From Pseudomonadota bacterium (GTDB taxonomy: Bacteria; Pseudomonadota; Gammaproteobacteria; Burkholderiales; Burkholderiaceae_C): a stretch of DNA of 9,711 nucleotides. The stretch spans positions 1 to 9,711 of the forward strand of contig JAEWPH010000226.1 in the NCBI GenBank assembly GCA_023460715.1, read 5' to 3'. The notes below the pieces were generated by a model, which was not told where the DNA came from, did not search any database, and saw nothing but the letters and a program-made list of their open reading frames with translations. The position numbers were made by a program, and so were the translations under genes. The number at the start of each line of letters is the position of its first letter. Positions within the stretch are counted from its first letter, which is position 1. Positions 1 to 5,888 of this stretch are shown here, piece after piece.

Positions 1-48
1 GGCCCGCCGTTCCACGGACCCAGGTGAATCGGGAAGGCGGGGCCGGCC

Positions 49-942
49 TCAGCCGGCGGCCTGCGGCGCGCGCGGCGGCTGCAGCTGGCTGACGATCAGC
101 GCGGCCACGATGAGCGCGGCCCCGCCCACGCCGGCCCAGCCCAGGCGCTCGCCGATCAGGGCCCAGGCCGTGAGCGCGGCGAAGACGGGCTCCAGGCCGA
201 AGACGATGGCGCTGCGCATGGCGTCCACGCGCTGCTGCCCCCAGGCCTGCAGCGTCACCACCAGCACGCTGGCCACCACGCCCAGGTAGGCCACCGCGAT
301 CCAGGCGCCGTCCGTCAGCTGGGCGATCTGCGCCAGCGAACCGGCATAGCCGCCGTGGCGCACGCCCACCAGCACGGTGGCGGCGCCGAACATCACCAGC
401 GCCTGCATGGCCGCCATGCGCGTGGCCCGCAGCGGCGCCGCGGCCGTGCGGCGCGCGCACTCCTCCAGCGTGAGGATGTAGAGGGCGTAGAACAGCGTGC
501 TGGCGAGCGTCAGCGTATCGCCCAGGTTCCAGGGTTCGTTCTCGTGGAACATGAGCGCCATGCCGGCCAGGGCCATGCCGCAGGCGGCCCACAGCGTCCA
601 GCCGTAGCGCCGGCCCAGCGCGGCCATGGCCAGCAGCGGCACGACGAGCACGTTCAGGCCGGTGACGAAGGCATTGCGGTTGCTGCTGGTGCGCGCCAGC
701 CCTTCGATCTGCAGCCAGAACGCCAGGAACAGCAGGGCGCCCAGCAGCAGGCCCCAGCGCTGCTCGGCGCGGCGCATGCCGCGCCACAGCGGGCTGAGCA
801 CGGCCAGGGCGATGGCGAAGCGCAGCCAGATGATCTGCAGCGCGTCCAGGTGAGCGGACAGCATCTTCATCGCCGGGAAGGTGGTTCCCCAGACCATGGT
901 GACCAGCAGAAGGGCCAGAAGGCCCTGGCGTTCGGAGCGCAT
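49..942 (-). CDS. EamA/DMT-family inner-membrane exporter
   Basis: This 297-residue protein belongs to the drug/metabolite transporter superfamily. Such proteins export small metabolites, often amino acids or their derivatives, across the inner membrane; the substrate here cannot be told. It is almost wholly hydrophobic, with about ten membrane segments in two EamA repeats (roughly residues 7-135 and 143-287). Family hallmarks are an early MVWGTTFPAMK segment, SNRNAFVTGLNV in the first repeat, and GLEPVFAALTAW followed by GER in the second. I chose the ATG at 942. A TTG nine bases upstream (951) is also open, and neither has a clear Shine-Dalgarno sequence. It lies about 210 bp downstream of the ABC ATPase on the same strand, but a palindromic repeat and a possible promoter separate them, so it is probably its own unit. 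The family call is firm; the physiological role is unknown. Confidence 0.93.
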   Translation of the reverse strand: MRSERQGLLALLLVTMVWGTTFPAMKMLSAHLDALQIIWLRFAIALAVLSPLWRGMRRAEQRWGLLLGALLFLAFWLQIEGLARTSSNRNAFVTGLNVLVVPLLAMAALGRRYGWTLWAACGMALAGMALMFHENEPWNLGDTLTLASTLFYALYILTLEECARRTAAAPLRATRMAAMQALVMFGAATVLVGVRHGGYAGSLAQIAQLTDGAWIAVAYLGVVASVLVVTLQAWGQQRVDAMRSAIVFGLEPVFAALTAWALIGERLGWAGVGGAALIVAALIVSQLQPPRAPQAAG

Positions 943-964
943 ACGGAACAAGGAGATCGGTAGG

Positions 965-983
965 CCGCCGACAAAGACGGCGG
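965..983. other. Small GC hairpin in the EamA gene leader
   Basis: CCGCCG at 965-970 and CGGCGG at 978-983 form a perfect 6-bp stem around a 7-nt loop, 22 nt before the EamA start codon. Neither strand has a T-run after it, so it is not an intrinsic terminator. It would lie at the start of the EamA transcript if the -10 element at 985-993 is used. A functional role is unproven. Confidence 0.3.
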
Positions 984-984
984 T

Positions 985-993
985 ATTAAAACA
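985..993 (-). promoter_or_regulatory. Possible extended -10 promoter for the EamA gene
   Basis: On the minus strand this reads TGTTTTAAT, which matches the extended -10 form TGnTATAAT at all but one defined base. The predicted start point is near 978, giving a leader of about 35 nt before the ATG at 942. No good -35 hexamer lies 16-18 bp upstream, so the call rests on the extended -10 alone. The element sits at the edge of the palindromic repeat. Confidence 0.3.
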
Positions 994-1079
994 GGAGCTG
1001 CTTGCGCTTGCCTGGCAAGGGTTTCAAGTACAAAACACTTTGAAAGCCAACGCTATCAAGCGCAATCAGCTCTCTTTTC
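988..1079. repeat. Long imperfect palindrome built from two inverted copies of a short intergenic repeat
   Basis: AGCTGCTTGCGCTTG at 996-1010 is mirrored at 1057-1071 with 14 of 15 bases complementary. The symmetry continues outward (AAAA at 988-991 against TTTT at 1075-1078) and inward (TTTCAA at 1022-1027 against TTGAAA at 1040-1045), closing on a loop of about 12 nt. The whole can fold into one long interrupted hairpin on either strand. A third unit with the core AGCTGCATGCGCTT occurs at 9443-9456. I recall very similar AGCTGCTTGCGCTT elements scattered between genes in Acidovorax, Comamonas and relatives, but I cannot check that here. It fills the gap between the ABC operon and the EamA gene and may act as a transcript-end or processing structure. 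Confidence 0.7.
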
Positions 1080-1121
1080 GGGAGCGTTTTGGCCGCTTGG
1101 AGGACTGCCGGGCCGGCGCGC

Positions 1122-1136
1122 CGCGGTGTCACCGCG
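1122..1136 (-). terminator. GC-rich hairpin after the ABC ATPase gene
   Basis: CGCGGTG and CACCGCG flank a single base at 1122-1136, so the practical stem is 5 bp with a 5-nt loop. It begins about 18 nt after the ATPase stop codon at 1154. There is no T-run after it in the minus direction, so it is at most a weak or Rho-assisted end point or an mRNA 3' stabiliser for the ABC operon. Confidence 0.25.
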
Positions 1137-1153
1137 CAGCCGGCGGCTTCGGC

Positions 1154-1897
<744 letters not shown>

Positions 1898-2680
1898 TTA
1901 CTTGACCCGTCCTTCCACGTCGAAACGGTGCTCGATGGCGTTGGACACCTGGGTGACCAGCGTGGTCAGCAGCAGGTAGGTGACGGCCACGGTGGTCAGC
2001 GTGGCGATGGGCTGGAAGGTGGCCGACTGGATGCGGTTGCCCACGTTGGTCAGCTCGACCACGCCGATGGCGTAGGCCAGGGACGAGTCCTTGAGCAGCG
2101 CGACGAAGTTGCTCACCAGCGGCGGCAGCGAGATCTTGAACGCCTGCGGGAACACCACGTCGAAGAACACGTAGGTGCGCGACAGGCCCAGGGCGCGCGC
2201 AGCCTCGGTCTGGCCGCGCGGCACGGCCAGCAGGCCGGCACGGATGGCCTCGGCGTTGTAGGCGCCCACGTTCAGGCCCAGGGCCACCACGGCGGCGGCG
2301 AAGTCGGGCAGGTTGGCGCCGGGCACCAGCACCGGCAGCGCGAAGTACACGAAGAGGATCTGCACCAGCAGCGGCGTGCCGCGGATGGCCCAGATGTAGA
2401 AGCCCGCGAGCCAGCGCAGGCCGATGAAGCGCGCGGTGCGCGCCAGGGCCGCGGCCGTGCCCAGCACCAGGCCCACGGCGCCGCTCACCAGCGTGAGCCA
2501 CAGCGTGGTGCGCGCCCCGTCCGAGAAGGCCTGGGCGTTGGGGCCGATGGGATCGGGGAAGAACGAAAGCAGCCAGCCCAGCAGCGACAGGGCGAGCACC
2601 ATCAGCACGAGGGCGGTGACCAGCGTGGCATTGCTGCGTTGCTGGCGGCTCCACTGCGTGGGCCAGATTGCGGTCAGCAT
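1898..2680 (-). CDS. Polar amino acid ABC transporter, permease subunit
   Basis: This is the inner-membrane channel subunit of a HisM/GlnP-type amino acid importer, 260 residues from the ATG at 2680. It has about five membrane segments and the ATPase-docking EAA loop, visible as QTEAARALGLSRTYVFFDVV in the second half. WAIRGTPLLVQILF and VGAYNAEAIRAGLL are typical family blocks. A GTG at 2713 would add eleven residues and has an AGGA 14 nt upstream. I prefer the ATG because homologues usually begin just before a comparable IWP segment, and because the GTG lies at the foot of a perfect hairpin; the ATG itself lacks a clear ribosome-binding site. Only one permease gene is present, so the channel is probably a homodimer. 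The stop codon abuts the ATPase start. Confidence 0.95.
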   Translation of the reverse strand: MLTAIWPTQWSRQQRSNATLVTALVLMVLALSLLGWLLSFFPDPIGPNAQAFSDGARTTLWLTLVSGAVGLVLGTAAALARTARFIGLRWLAGFYIWAIRGTPLLVQILFVYFALPVLVPGANLPDFAAAVVALGLNVGAYNAEAIRAGLLAVPRGQTEAARALGLSRTYVFFDVVFPQAFKISLPPLVSNFVALLKDSSLAYAIGVVELTNVGNRIQSATFQPIATLTTVAVTYLLLTTLVTQVSNAIEHRFDVEGRVK

Positions 2681-2690
2681 GGAAATGAGG

Positions 2691-2722
2691 CCGGCGCCCG
2701 CAGCGTGAGCCACGGGCGCCGG
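2691..2722 (-). other. Intercistronic hairpin between binding-protein and permease genes
   Basis: CCGGCGCCCG at 2691-2700 and CGGGCGCCGG at 2713-2722 form a perfect 10-bp, all-GC stem around a 12-nt loop. It starts about 20 nt after the binding-protein stop codon and ends 10 nt before the preferred permease ATG. No T-run follows, so it is not a standard intrinsic terminator. Hairpins at this point in ABC importer operons (for example malE-malF and hisJ-hisQ) stabilise the upstream message, so that binding protein is made in excess over membrane subunits. The same role is likely here by analogy. Confidence 0.6.
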
Positions 2723-2741
2723 AAAGTCCTTCTAGGTCGGG

Positions 2742-3506
2742 TTACTTGGTGCAGCGCACGTCTTCGTTGAAGTACTTCTTGGAGATGGCTGCATAGCTGC
2801 CGTCGGCCAGGATCTCTTCGAAGGCCTTGTTCCAGGCATCGGCCAGGCCGGTGTTGCCCTTGGCCACGGCGGGCGCGATGCGCTCGATGAACAGCATGTC
2901 GCCGAGCTTGAAGCCGGCCTTGGCGTTCTTGGCAGCGGCTTCCTTGGCGACGAACTTGTCGCTCACCCAGGCGTCCACACGCTTGGAGATCAGGGCGCGC
3001 TGGGCGTCGGTGTCTTGCGGGAAGTTCTTCACTTCCTTCACGCCGGTCAGCTTCTGCACCTGCGTGAGGTAGCTGGTGCCGGTCTGCACGGCCACGGTCT
3101 TGCCCTTCAGGTCATCCGCCGTGCGGGTCTTGCCGTCGATCGACACGATGATGCCGCCGGAGCAGTAGTGGGGTTCGGCGAAGGTCACGGCCTTGGCGCG
3201 CTCTTCGGTGATGCCGTGGGAGGCGATCACGGCGTCCCAGCGGTCCTGGGCCAGGCCGGTCAGCAGGGCGTCGAAGCCCAGCGTCTTCCACTCCAGCTTC
3301 ACGCCCATCTTCTTGACGACGGCCTCGGCCACTTCGACCTCGAAGCCCGTCAGCTTGGTGCCCTGGAAGAAGTTGAAGGGGGCGAACTGGCCCTCGGTGG
3401 CGATGACGATCTTGCCGTCCTTCTTGATGGCGTCGACCGTGCGGGCCTGCACGGAAAACGCGGCGCACAGTGCCACGGCGGTGGCAATCGTCTTGAACAT
3501 CTTCAT
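2742..3506 (-). CDS. Amino acid ABC transporter periplasmic substrate-binding protein
   Basis: This 254-residue protein is a family 3 (SBP_bac_3) solute receptor that delivers an amino acid to the permease. Residues 1-21 are a signal peptide with a VQA cleavage site; it is not a lipoprotein, as no lipobox cysteine is present. Family features include GQFAPFNFF (39-47), GFEVEVAEA (54-62), ITEERAKAVTF with the ligand-carboxylate arginine R103, TVAVQTGTSY (137-146) and D183 in the second lobe, the usual position for the acidic residue that binds the amino group. The ATG at 3506 is fixed by AGGAA six bases upstream and by the signal peptide; a longer frame from a GTG at 3587 is open but would bury the signal peptide. 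Expression seems controlled by a leader containing an intrinsic terminator (3539-3571). Its place after arginase hints at a basic amino acid, but the sequence does not settle this. Confidence 0.96.
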   Translation of the reverse strand: MKMFKTIATAVALCAAFSVQARTVDAIKKDGKIVIATEGQFAPFNFFQGTKLTGFEVEVAEAVVKKMGVKLEWKTLGFDALLTGLAQDRWDAVIASHGITEERAKAVTFAEPHYCSGGIIVSIDGKTRTADDLKGKTVAVQTGTSYLTQVQKLTGVKEVKNFPQDTDAQRALISKRVDAWVSDKFVAKEAAAKNAKAGFKLGDMLFIERIAPAVAKGNTGLADAWNKAFEEILADGSYAAISKKYFNEDVRCTK

Positions 3507-3512
3507 CTGCTG

Positions 3513-3517
3513 TTCCT
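3513..3517 (-). promoter_or_regulatory. Ribosome-binding site of the binding-protein gene
   Basis: AGGAA on the minus strand lies six bases before the ATG at 3506. It decides between that ATG, which opens a clean signal peptide, and the in-frame upstream GTG at 3587. The site lies downstream of the leader terminator, so only read-through transcripts carry it. Confidence 0.7.
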
Positions 3518-3538
3518 GCGTGGGATGGTTCCAGGTAC

Positions 3539-3571
3539 AAAAAATCCGGCTTGGCGGTTGGCAAAGCCGGA
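3539..3571 (-). terminator. Intrinsic terminator in the leader of the ABC operon (possible attenuator)
   Basis: On the minus strand TCCGGCTT (3571-3564) pairs perfectly with AAGCCGGA (3552-3545) around an 11-nt loop, and six T residues follow at once (3544-3539). This is a textbook Rho-independent terminator. It lies 32 nt upstream of the binding-protein ATG and about 150 nt downstream of the arginase stop. No convincing promoter fits between it and the ATG, whereas a TATAAT box lies just upstream (3624-3629). It therefore looks like a conditional terminator in the importer's own leader, although it would also stop transcripts arriving from arginase. Confidence 0.7.
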
Positions 3572-3623
3572 ACTTGCGCCCCTGCACGGCCCGGTTTGCG
3601 GGCAGGCGTCATGGAGCGGTCAC

Positions 3624-3654
3624 ATTATAGGGAGGCACCCCGGTGCGGGCACAA
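3624..3654 (-). promoter_or_regulatory. Probable sigma-70 promoter of the ABC operon
   Basis: A perfect TATAAT lies at 3629-3624 on the minus strand, which is notable in such GC-rich DNA. A weak -35 (TTGTGC, 3654-3649, three of six matches) is 19 bp upstream. Predicted transcription starts near 3617, giving a leader of about 110 nt that contains the terminator. The spacer holds a 12-bp dyad, GCACC-CC-GGTGC at 3635-3646, a plausible operator position for a repressor or activator. Confidence 0.5.
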
Positions 3655-3680
3655 GGCTGCAAACCCTGACCGCAGCCCAT

Positions 3681-3695
3681 GCAAGTTCGGGGCCC
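3681..3695 (-). promoter_or_regulatory. Possible sigma-54 promoter upstream of the ABC operon
   Basis: The minus strand reads GGGCCCCGAACTTGCA, with GG at 3694-3693 and GC at 3682-3681 separated by exactly ten bases, and a perfect TTGCA -12 element. The -24 side (GGGCCCC against TGGCACG) is poor, and no matching NtrC dyad was seen upstream. Nitrogen-regulated amino acid importers often use sigma-54, which is why it is listed, at low confidence. Confidence 0.25.
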
Positions 3696-3722
3696 GGCAA
3701 GCCGCAGCACCCTCGCGTCCGG

Positions 3723-4640
3723 TCACACCGGGCGCATCAGCGTGGACTTGCCGAACAGGCTCTCCAGCAGGTCCACGGCCAGTTCCGCCGTCTGGTTGCG
3801 GATGTCCAGCGCCGGGTTCAGCTCGACCAGGTCGGCCGAGCGCAGCGCGCCGCAGTCGGCCAGCATCTCCATGCACAGCTGGGTCTCGCGGTAGGTCGGC
3901 CCGCCGCGCACGGCCGTGCCCACCCCGGGGGCCACCGAGGGGTCGAGGCAGTCCATGTCGAAGCTGACGTGCAGGTGGGTGTCGGCATCGACACCCGCCA
4001 GCGCCCGCTCCATCACCGTGCGCATGCCCAGTTCGTCGATGGTGCGCATGTCGTAGACCTCGATGCGGTGCTCGTTCACGAACTGCTTCTCGGTGGCATC
4101 CACGCTGCGCACGCCGATCAGGCCGATCTGCCCCGGCTGCAGGGCCGGCACGCCGGCCAGGTGCGTGAGGCCGGCCGGGCCGTGGCCCAGCAGGCAGGCC
4201 ACGGGCATGCCGTGCAGGTTGCCGCTGGGGGTGGACTCTGGCGTGTTGGCGTCCGCATGCGCATCGAACCACAGCACCTTCAGGCGCTTGCCCTGCTCGC
4301 GGCAGTGCTGCGCGGCGGCGCTGATGGACCCGATGGCCAGGCAGTGGTCGCCGCCCATCATCAAGGGCACGTGGCCCGCGCGCAGATCGGCCAGGGCGGC
4401 GGCGTACACGGCTTCGTTCCAGGCCGTCACCTCGGCCAGGTGGCGGAAACCGCTGGCCGGCTCGGCCTGCGGGTTGCCGGGCCCGGCCAGGTTGCCCCGG
4501 TCGATCACCTCGAAGCCGCGCCCGCGCATCGCCCGGGCGATGCCCGCGATGCGCAGCGCATCCGGTCCCATGCTGGCACCCAGCACGCTGGCGCCGACGT
4601 CCGTGGGCGCGCCGATCAGGGTGAGAGTGGTCGTCGTCAT
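3723..4640 (-). CDS. rocF: Arginase (L-arginine to L-ornithine plus urea)
   Basis: This 305-residue cytoplasmic enzyme is a member of the ureohydrolase family, with the two-manganese site complete: H99 in GGDH, D126, H128 and D130 in DAHAD, and D228 and D230 in SFDMDCLDP. Residues that mark true arginases over agmatinases are also present: N132, S139 and H143 in the ANTPESTPSGNLHG stretch, D181, and E273 in VELNPALD. The length is normal. GAGGA eight bases before the ATG at 4640 supports this start. It lies 97 bp downstream of the tauE-like gene, with a GC palindrome (4684-4699) and a TACATT -10-like box (4678-4673) in that gap, so it may have its own promoter. With the amino acid importer downstream it suggests use of arginine as a nitrogen source. 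The urease that would finish the job is not in view. Confidence 0.95.
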   Translation of the reverse strand: MTTTTLTLIGAPTDVGASVLGASMGPDALRIAGIARAMRGRGFEVIDRGNLAGPGNPQAEPASGFRHLAEVTAWNEAVYAAALADLRAGHVPLMMGGDHCLAIGSISAAAQHCREQGKRLKVLWFDAHADANTPESTPSGNLHGMPVACLLGHGPAGLTHLAGVPALQPGQIGLIGVRSVDATEKQFVNEHRIEVYDMRTIDELGMRTVMERALAGVDADTHLHVSFDMDCLDPSVAPGVGTAVRGGPTYRETQLCMEMLADCGALRSADLVELNPALDIRNQTAELAVDLLESLFGKSTLMRPV

Positions 4641-4683
4641 GGCAGGAATCCTCGGGGTGGTGGGCTGCAGAGAATGTAGTCCG

Positions 4684-4699
4684 CCGGCGCACGCGCCGG
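4684..4699. other. GC palindrome between tauE-like and arginase genes
   Basis: CCGGCGC and GCGCCGG at 4684-4690 and 4693-4699 are exact inverted repeats separated by two bases. The structure lies about 40 nt after the tauE-like stop codon and 44 nt before the arginase start. It lacks a T-run on the minus strand, so it may be a weak mRNA end or an operator just upstream of the arginase -10-like box; the sequence does not decide. Confidence 0.3.
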
Positions 4700-4737
4700 A
4701 AGGGGTGCACGGCCGCGGCGCCGCGCGGTGGCAACGC

Positions 4738-5496
4738 TCATCGCAGGAAGGCGTCGTAGCCCGTCTTCAGGATCAGCGCGCCCACCACGAAGATGAAGAT
4801 GCCGCGCACGAAGCCCGCGCCGTGCTTGAGCGCCATCTGCGCGCCCAGCACGCTGCCGATCACGTTGGCCACGGCCAGGGGCAGCGCGAAGTGCCACCAC
4901 ACATGGCCCTTGGCGGTGAAGAGGATCAGCGCGGCGGCGTTGGTGGCCAGGTTGAGCAGCTTGGCGGACACCGAGGCATTCAGGAAGTCGTAGCCCAGCA
5001 GGCGCACGAACAGGAAGACGAAGAAGCTGCCGGTGCCCGGGCCGAAGAAGCCGTCGTAGAAGCCGATGACGACGCCGATCAGGCAGGCCGCCAGCGTTTC
5101 GGTGCGCCCGGCGAAGCGCGGCGTGTGGTGGCGCCCCAGATCCTTGCGCGCCAGCGTGTACAGCAGCAGCACGACCAGCACCACCGGCAGCAGCTTGCGC
5201 AGGAAGTCGGCCGAGATCACCGTGACCGTCCAGGCGCCGAAGAAGGCGCCGGCGAACCCGGCCGCCGCGGCCGGCAGCAGGGCCTGCCAGCGCATCTGCA
5301 CCCTGCGCCCGTACTGCCAGGTGGCGATGGCCGTGCCCCAGACCGAGGCGCTTTTGTTGGTGCCCAGCAGCGTGGCGGGCGGTGCGGTGGGGAACGTGGC
5401 GAACAGGGCCGGTGTCAGGATCAACCCGCCGCCGCCCACGATGGCATCCACGAATCCGGCCAGCAGCGAGGCGAGCGAGACGATGATCCATTCCAT
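4738..5496 (-). CDS. TauE/SafE (TSUP, YfcA-like) membrane transporter
   Basis: This 252-residue integral membrane protein has about eight membrane segments in two repeats. The first repeat carries GFVDAIVGGGG (14-24) and LGTNK (44-48); the second carries GFYDGFFGPGTG (145-156) and KLLNLATN (179-186). This pairing is typical of the YfcA-like branch of the sulfite exporter family, whose members move small anions such as sulfite or organosulfonates and whose substrates are mostly unknown. The ATG at 5496 opens directly on the conserved first helix. No Shine-Dalgarno sequence precedes it, and a GACAAT -10-like box only nine bases upstream suggests a leaderless or nearly leaderless message. It is divergent from the ammonium channel gene, with 392 bp between them, and first in the minus-strand gene run. 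No sulfur-metabolism neighbour supports a specific substrate. Confidence 0.9.
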   Translation of the reverse strand: MEWIIVSLASLLAGFVDAIVGGGGLILTPALFATFPTAPPATLLGTNKSASVWGTAIATWQYGRRVQMRWQALLPAAAAGFAGAFFGAWTVTVISADFLRKLLPVVLVVLLLYTLARKDLGRHHTPRFAGRTETLAACLIGVVIGFYDGFFGPGTGSFFVFLFVRLLGYDFLNASVSAKLLNLATNAAALILFTAKGHVWWHFALPLAVANVIGSVLGAQMALKHGAGFVRGIFIFVVGALILKTGYDAFLR

Positions 5497-5505
5497 AGGG
5501 GCGCG

Positions 5506-5511
5506 ATTGTC
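5506..5511 (-). promoter_or_regulatory. Possible -10 box for a near-leaderless tauE-like transcript
   Basis: The minus strand reads TGCGACAAT, an extended -10 form (TGn followed by GACAAT). The expected start point falls within about 0-4 bases of the ATG at 5496, which would explain the lack of a ribosome-binding site. There is no recognisable -35 hexamer. Confidence 0.35.
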
Positions 5512-5574
5512 GCACCGCCCCTGCCGCCCTGCTGCACCCTGGTGCGCTCCCGGCCAGCGCGGCGCGGAGCGGCC

Positions 5575-5607
5575 AGAAAAAGAAAAGGCGCCGGGATCGC
5601 CGGCGCC
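5575..5607 (-). terminator. Strong intrinsic terminator upstream of the tauE-like gene
   Basis: GGCGCCGG (5587-5594) and CCGGCGCC (5600-5607) form a perfect 8-bp GC stem with a 5-nt loop. On the minus strand it is followed by TTTTCTTTTTCT (5586-5575). The plus-strand side has no T-run, so it is directional. No protein gene lies upstream for it to end. It either stops a short RNA or antisense transcript from the amtB side or acts in a tauE leader. Confidence 0.7.
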
Positions 5608-5639
5608 TGGGAAGAGGGCATCTTATAGGGGATGCTTGG

Positions 5640-5668
5640 AATGTATTGTTGGTAGGTAGAGTTGTCTC
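5640..5668 (-). promoter_or_regulatory. Minus-strand promoter candidate ahead of the orphan terminator
   Basis: GAGACA (5668-5663, four of six matches to TTGACA) and TACATT (5645-5640, four of six to TATAAT) are spaced by exactly 17 bp. The predicted start near 5633 would give a transcript of about 55-60 nt ending at the terminator at 5575, or a leader for the tauE-like gene if read through. Both hexamers are imperfect, so this is tentative. Confidence 0.35.
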
Positions 5669-5727
5669 CTCGGTCCCCTCGTGTGGCGTGCCGTGGCGCG
5701 CTCTCGAGTGCAGTGACTGTAACGGCG

Positions 5728-5744
5728 TGCACTTGCGTGGTGCA
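5728..5744. promoter_or_regulatory. NtrC (NRI) binding site
   Basis: The 17-bp sequence TGCACTTGCGTGGTGCA matches the NtrC consensus TGCACC-N5-GGTGCA at 11 of 12 arm positions. Its centre (5736) lies about 125 bp upstream of the predicted sigma-54 start point, the enhancer distance seen in classic NtrC targets such as glnA. A lone half-site, AGTGCA at 5707-5712, lies 32 bp further upstream. It suggests activation of the ammonium channel gene by phosphorylated NtrC under nitrogen limitation. Confidence 0.75.
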
Positions 5745-5833
5745 TTGGTGGTTTCCCGCACACCGTTGTGGGGCGTGCCGGCCGGCGGCGCCCCGGTGTT
5801 CCGGCGCCTGCGCGTGCGCCCGGCAGCGGCCGC

Positions 5834-5849
5834 TTGGCACGCGTTGTGC
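5834..5849 (+). promoter_or_regulatory. Sigma-54 promoter of the ammonium channel gene
   Basis: TTGGCACGCGTTGTGC carries GG at 5836-5837 and GC at 5848-5849 with exactly ten bases between, the invariant -24/-12 layout. The -24 side (TTGGCACG) is a perfect match; the -12 side (GTGC for TTGC) has one mismatch. The predicted start near 5861 leaves a 28-nt leader before the ATG at 5889. Confidence 0.75.
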
Positions 5850-5876
5850 GACGTACGGCGTCAACAGCACGACAGC

Positions 5877-5882
5877 GGAGGG
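5877..5882 (+). promoter_or_regulatory. Ribosome-binding site of amtB
   Basis: GGAGGG lies six bases before the ATG at 5889. This fixes the start at that ATG, since the reading frame stays open for 243 more bases upstream, through the promoter and NtrC site. Confidence 0.75.
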
Positions 5883-5888
5883 CAGGCA

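Larger units (their letters stand above)
5497..5888. other. Gene-free divergent control region between tauE-like gene and amtB
   Basis: No convincing protein gene lies in these 392 bases. Open frames here are continuations or antisense of the flanking genes. From left to right it holds a -10 box for the tauE-like gene, a strong minus-directed terminator, a minus-strand promoter candidate, an NtrC dyad, a GC-rich stretch with GGCGCC inverted repeats (about 5787-5807), and the sigma-54 promoter and ribosome-binding site of the ammonium channel gene. Most of its length therefore appears regulatory. Confidence 0.7.

Noticed and set aside
1..48. End of a plus-strand gene with a stop at 25-27
   Set aside because: Only eight codons are visible, all three frames look equally plausible, and nothing supports a call.
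42..57. GCCGGC-CTCA-GCCGGC hairpin at the EamA stop codon as a terminator
   Set aside because: The stem is short, overlaps the coding end and has no T-run on the minus strand. Such GC palindromes are expected by chance here.
3507..3587. Longer binding-protein start from a GTG at 3587
   Set aside because: It would place 27 extra residues before an ordinary signal peptide and translate through the terminator hairpin; the ATG at 3506 has a good ribosome-binding site.
3015..4679. Plus-strand open frame across the binding protein and arginase
   Set aside because: Antisense to two clearly conserved proteins, with biased composition and no domain.
5758..5774. A second NtrC dyad about 30 bp downstream of the first
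   Set aside because: Only about half of the arm positions match the consensus, which is too weak in GC-rich DNA.
5646..5888. Upstream extension of the amtB frame
   Set aside because: The frame is open, but it covers the NtrC site and sigma-54 promoter. The GGAGGG before the ATG at 5889 and the signal peptide that follows fix the true start.
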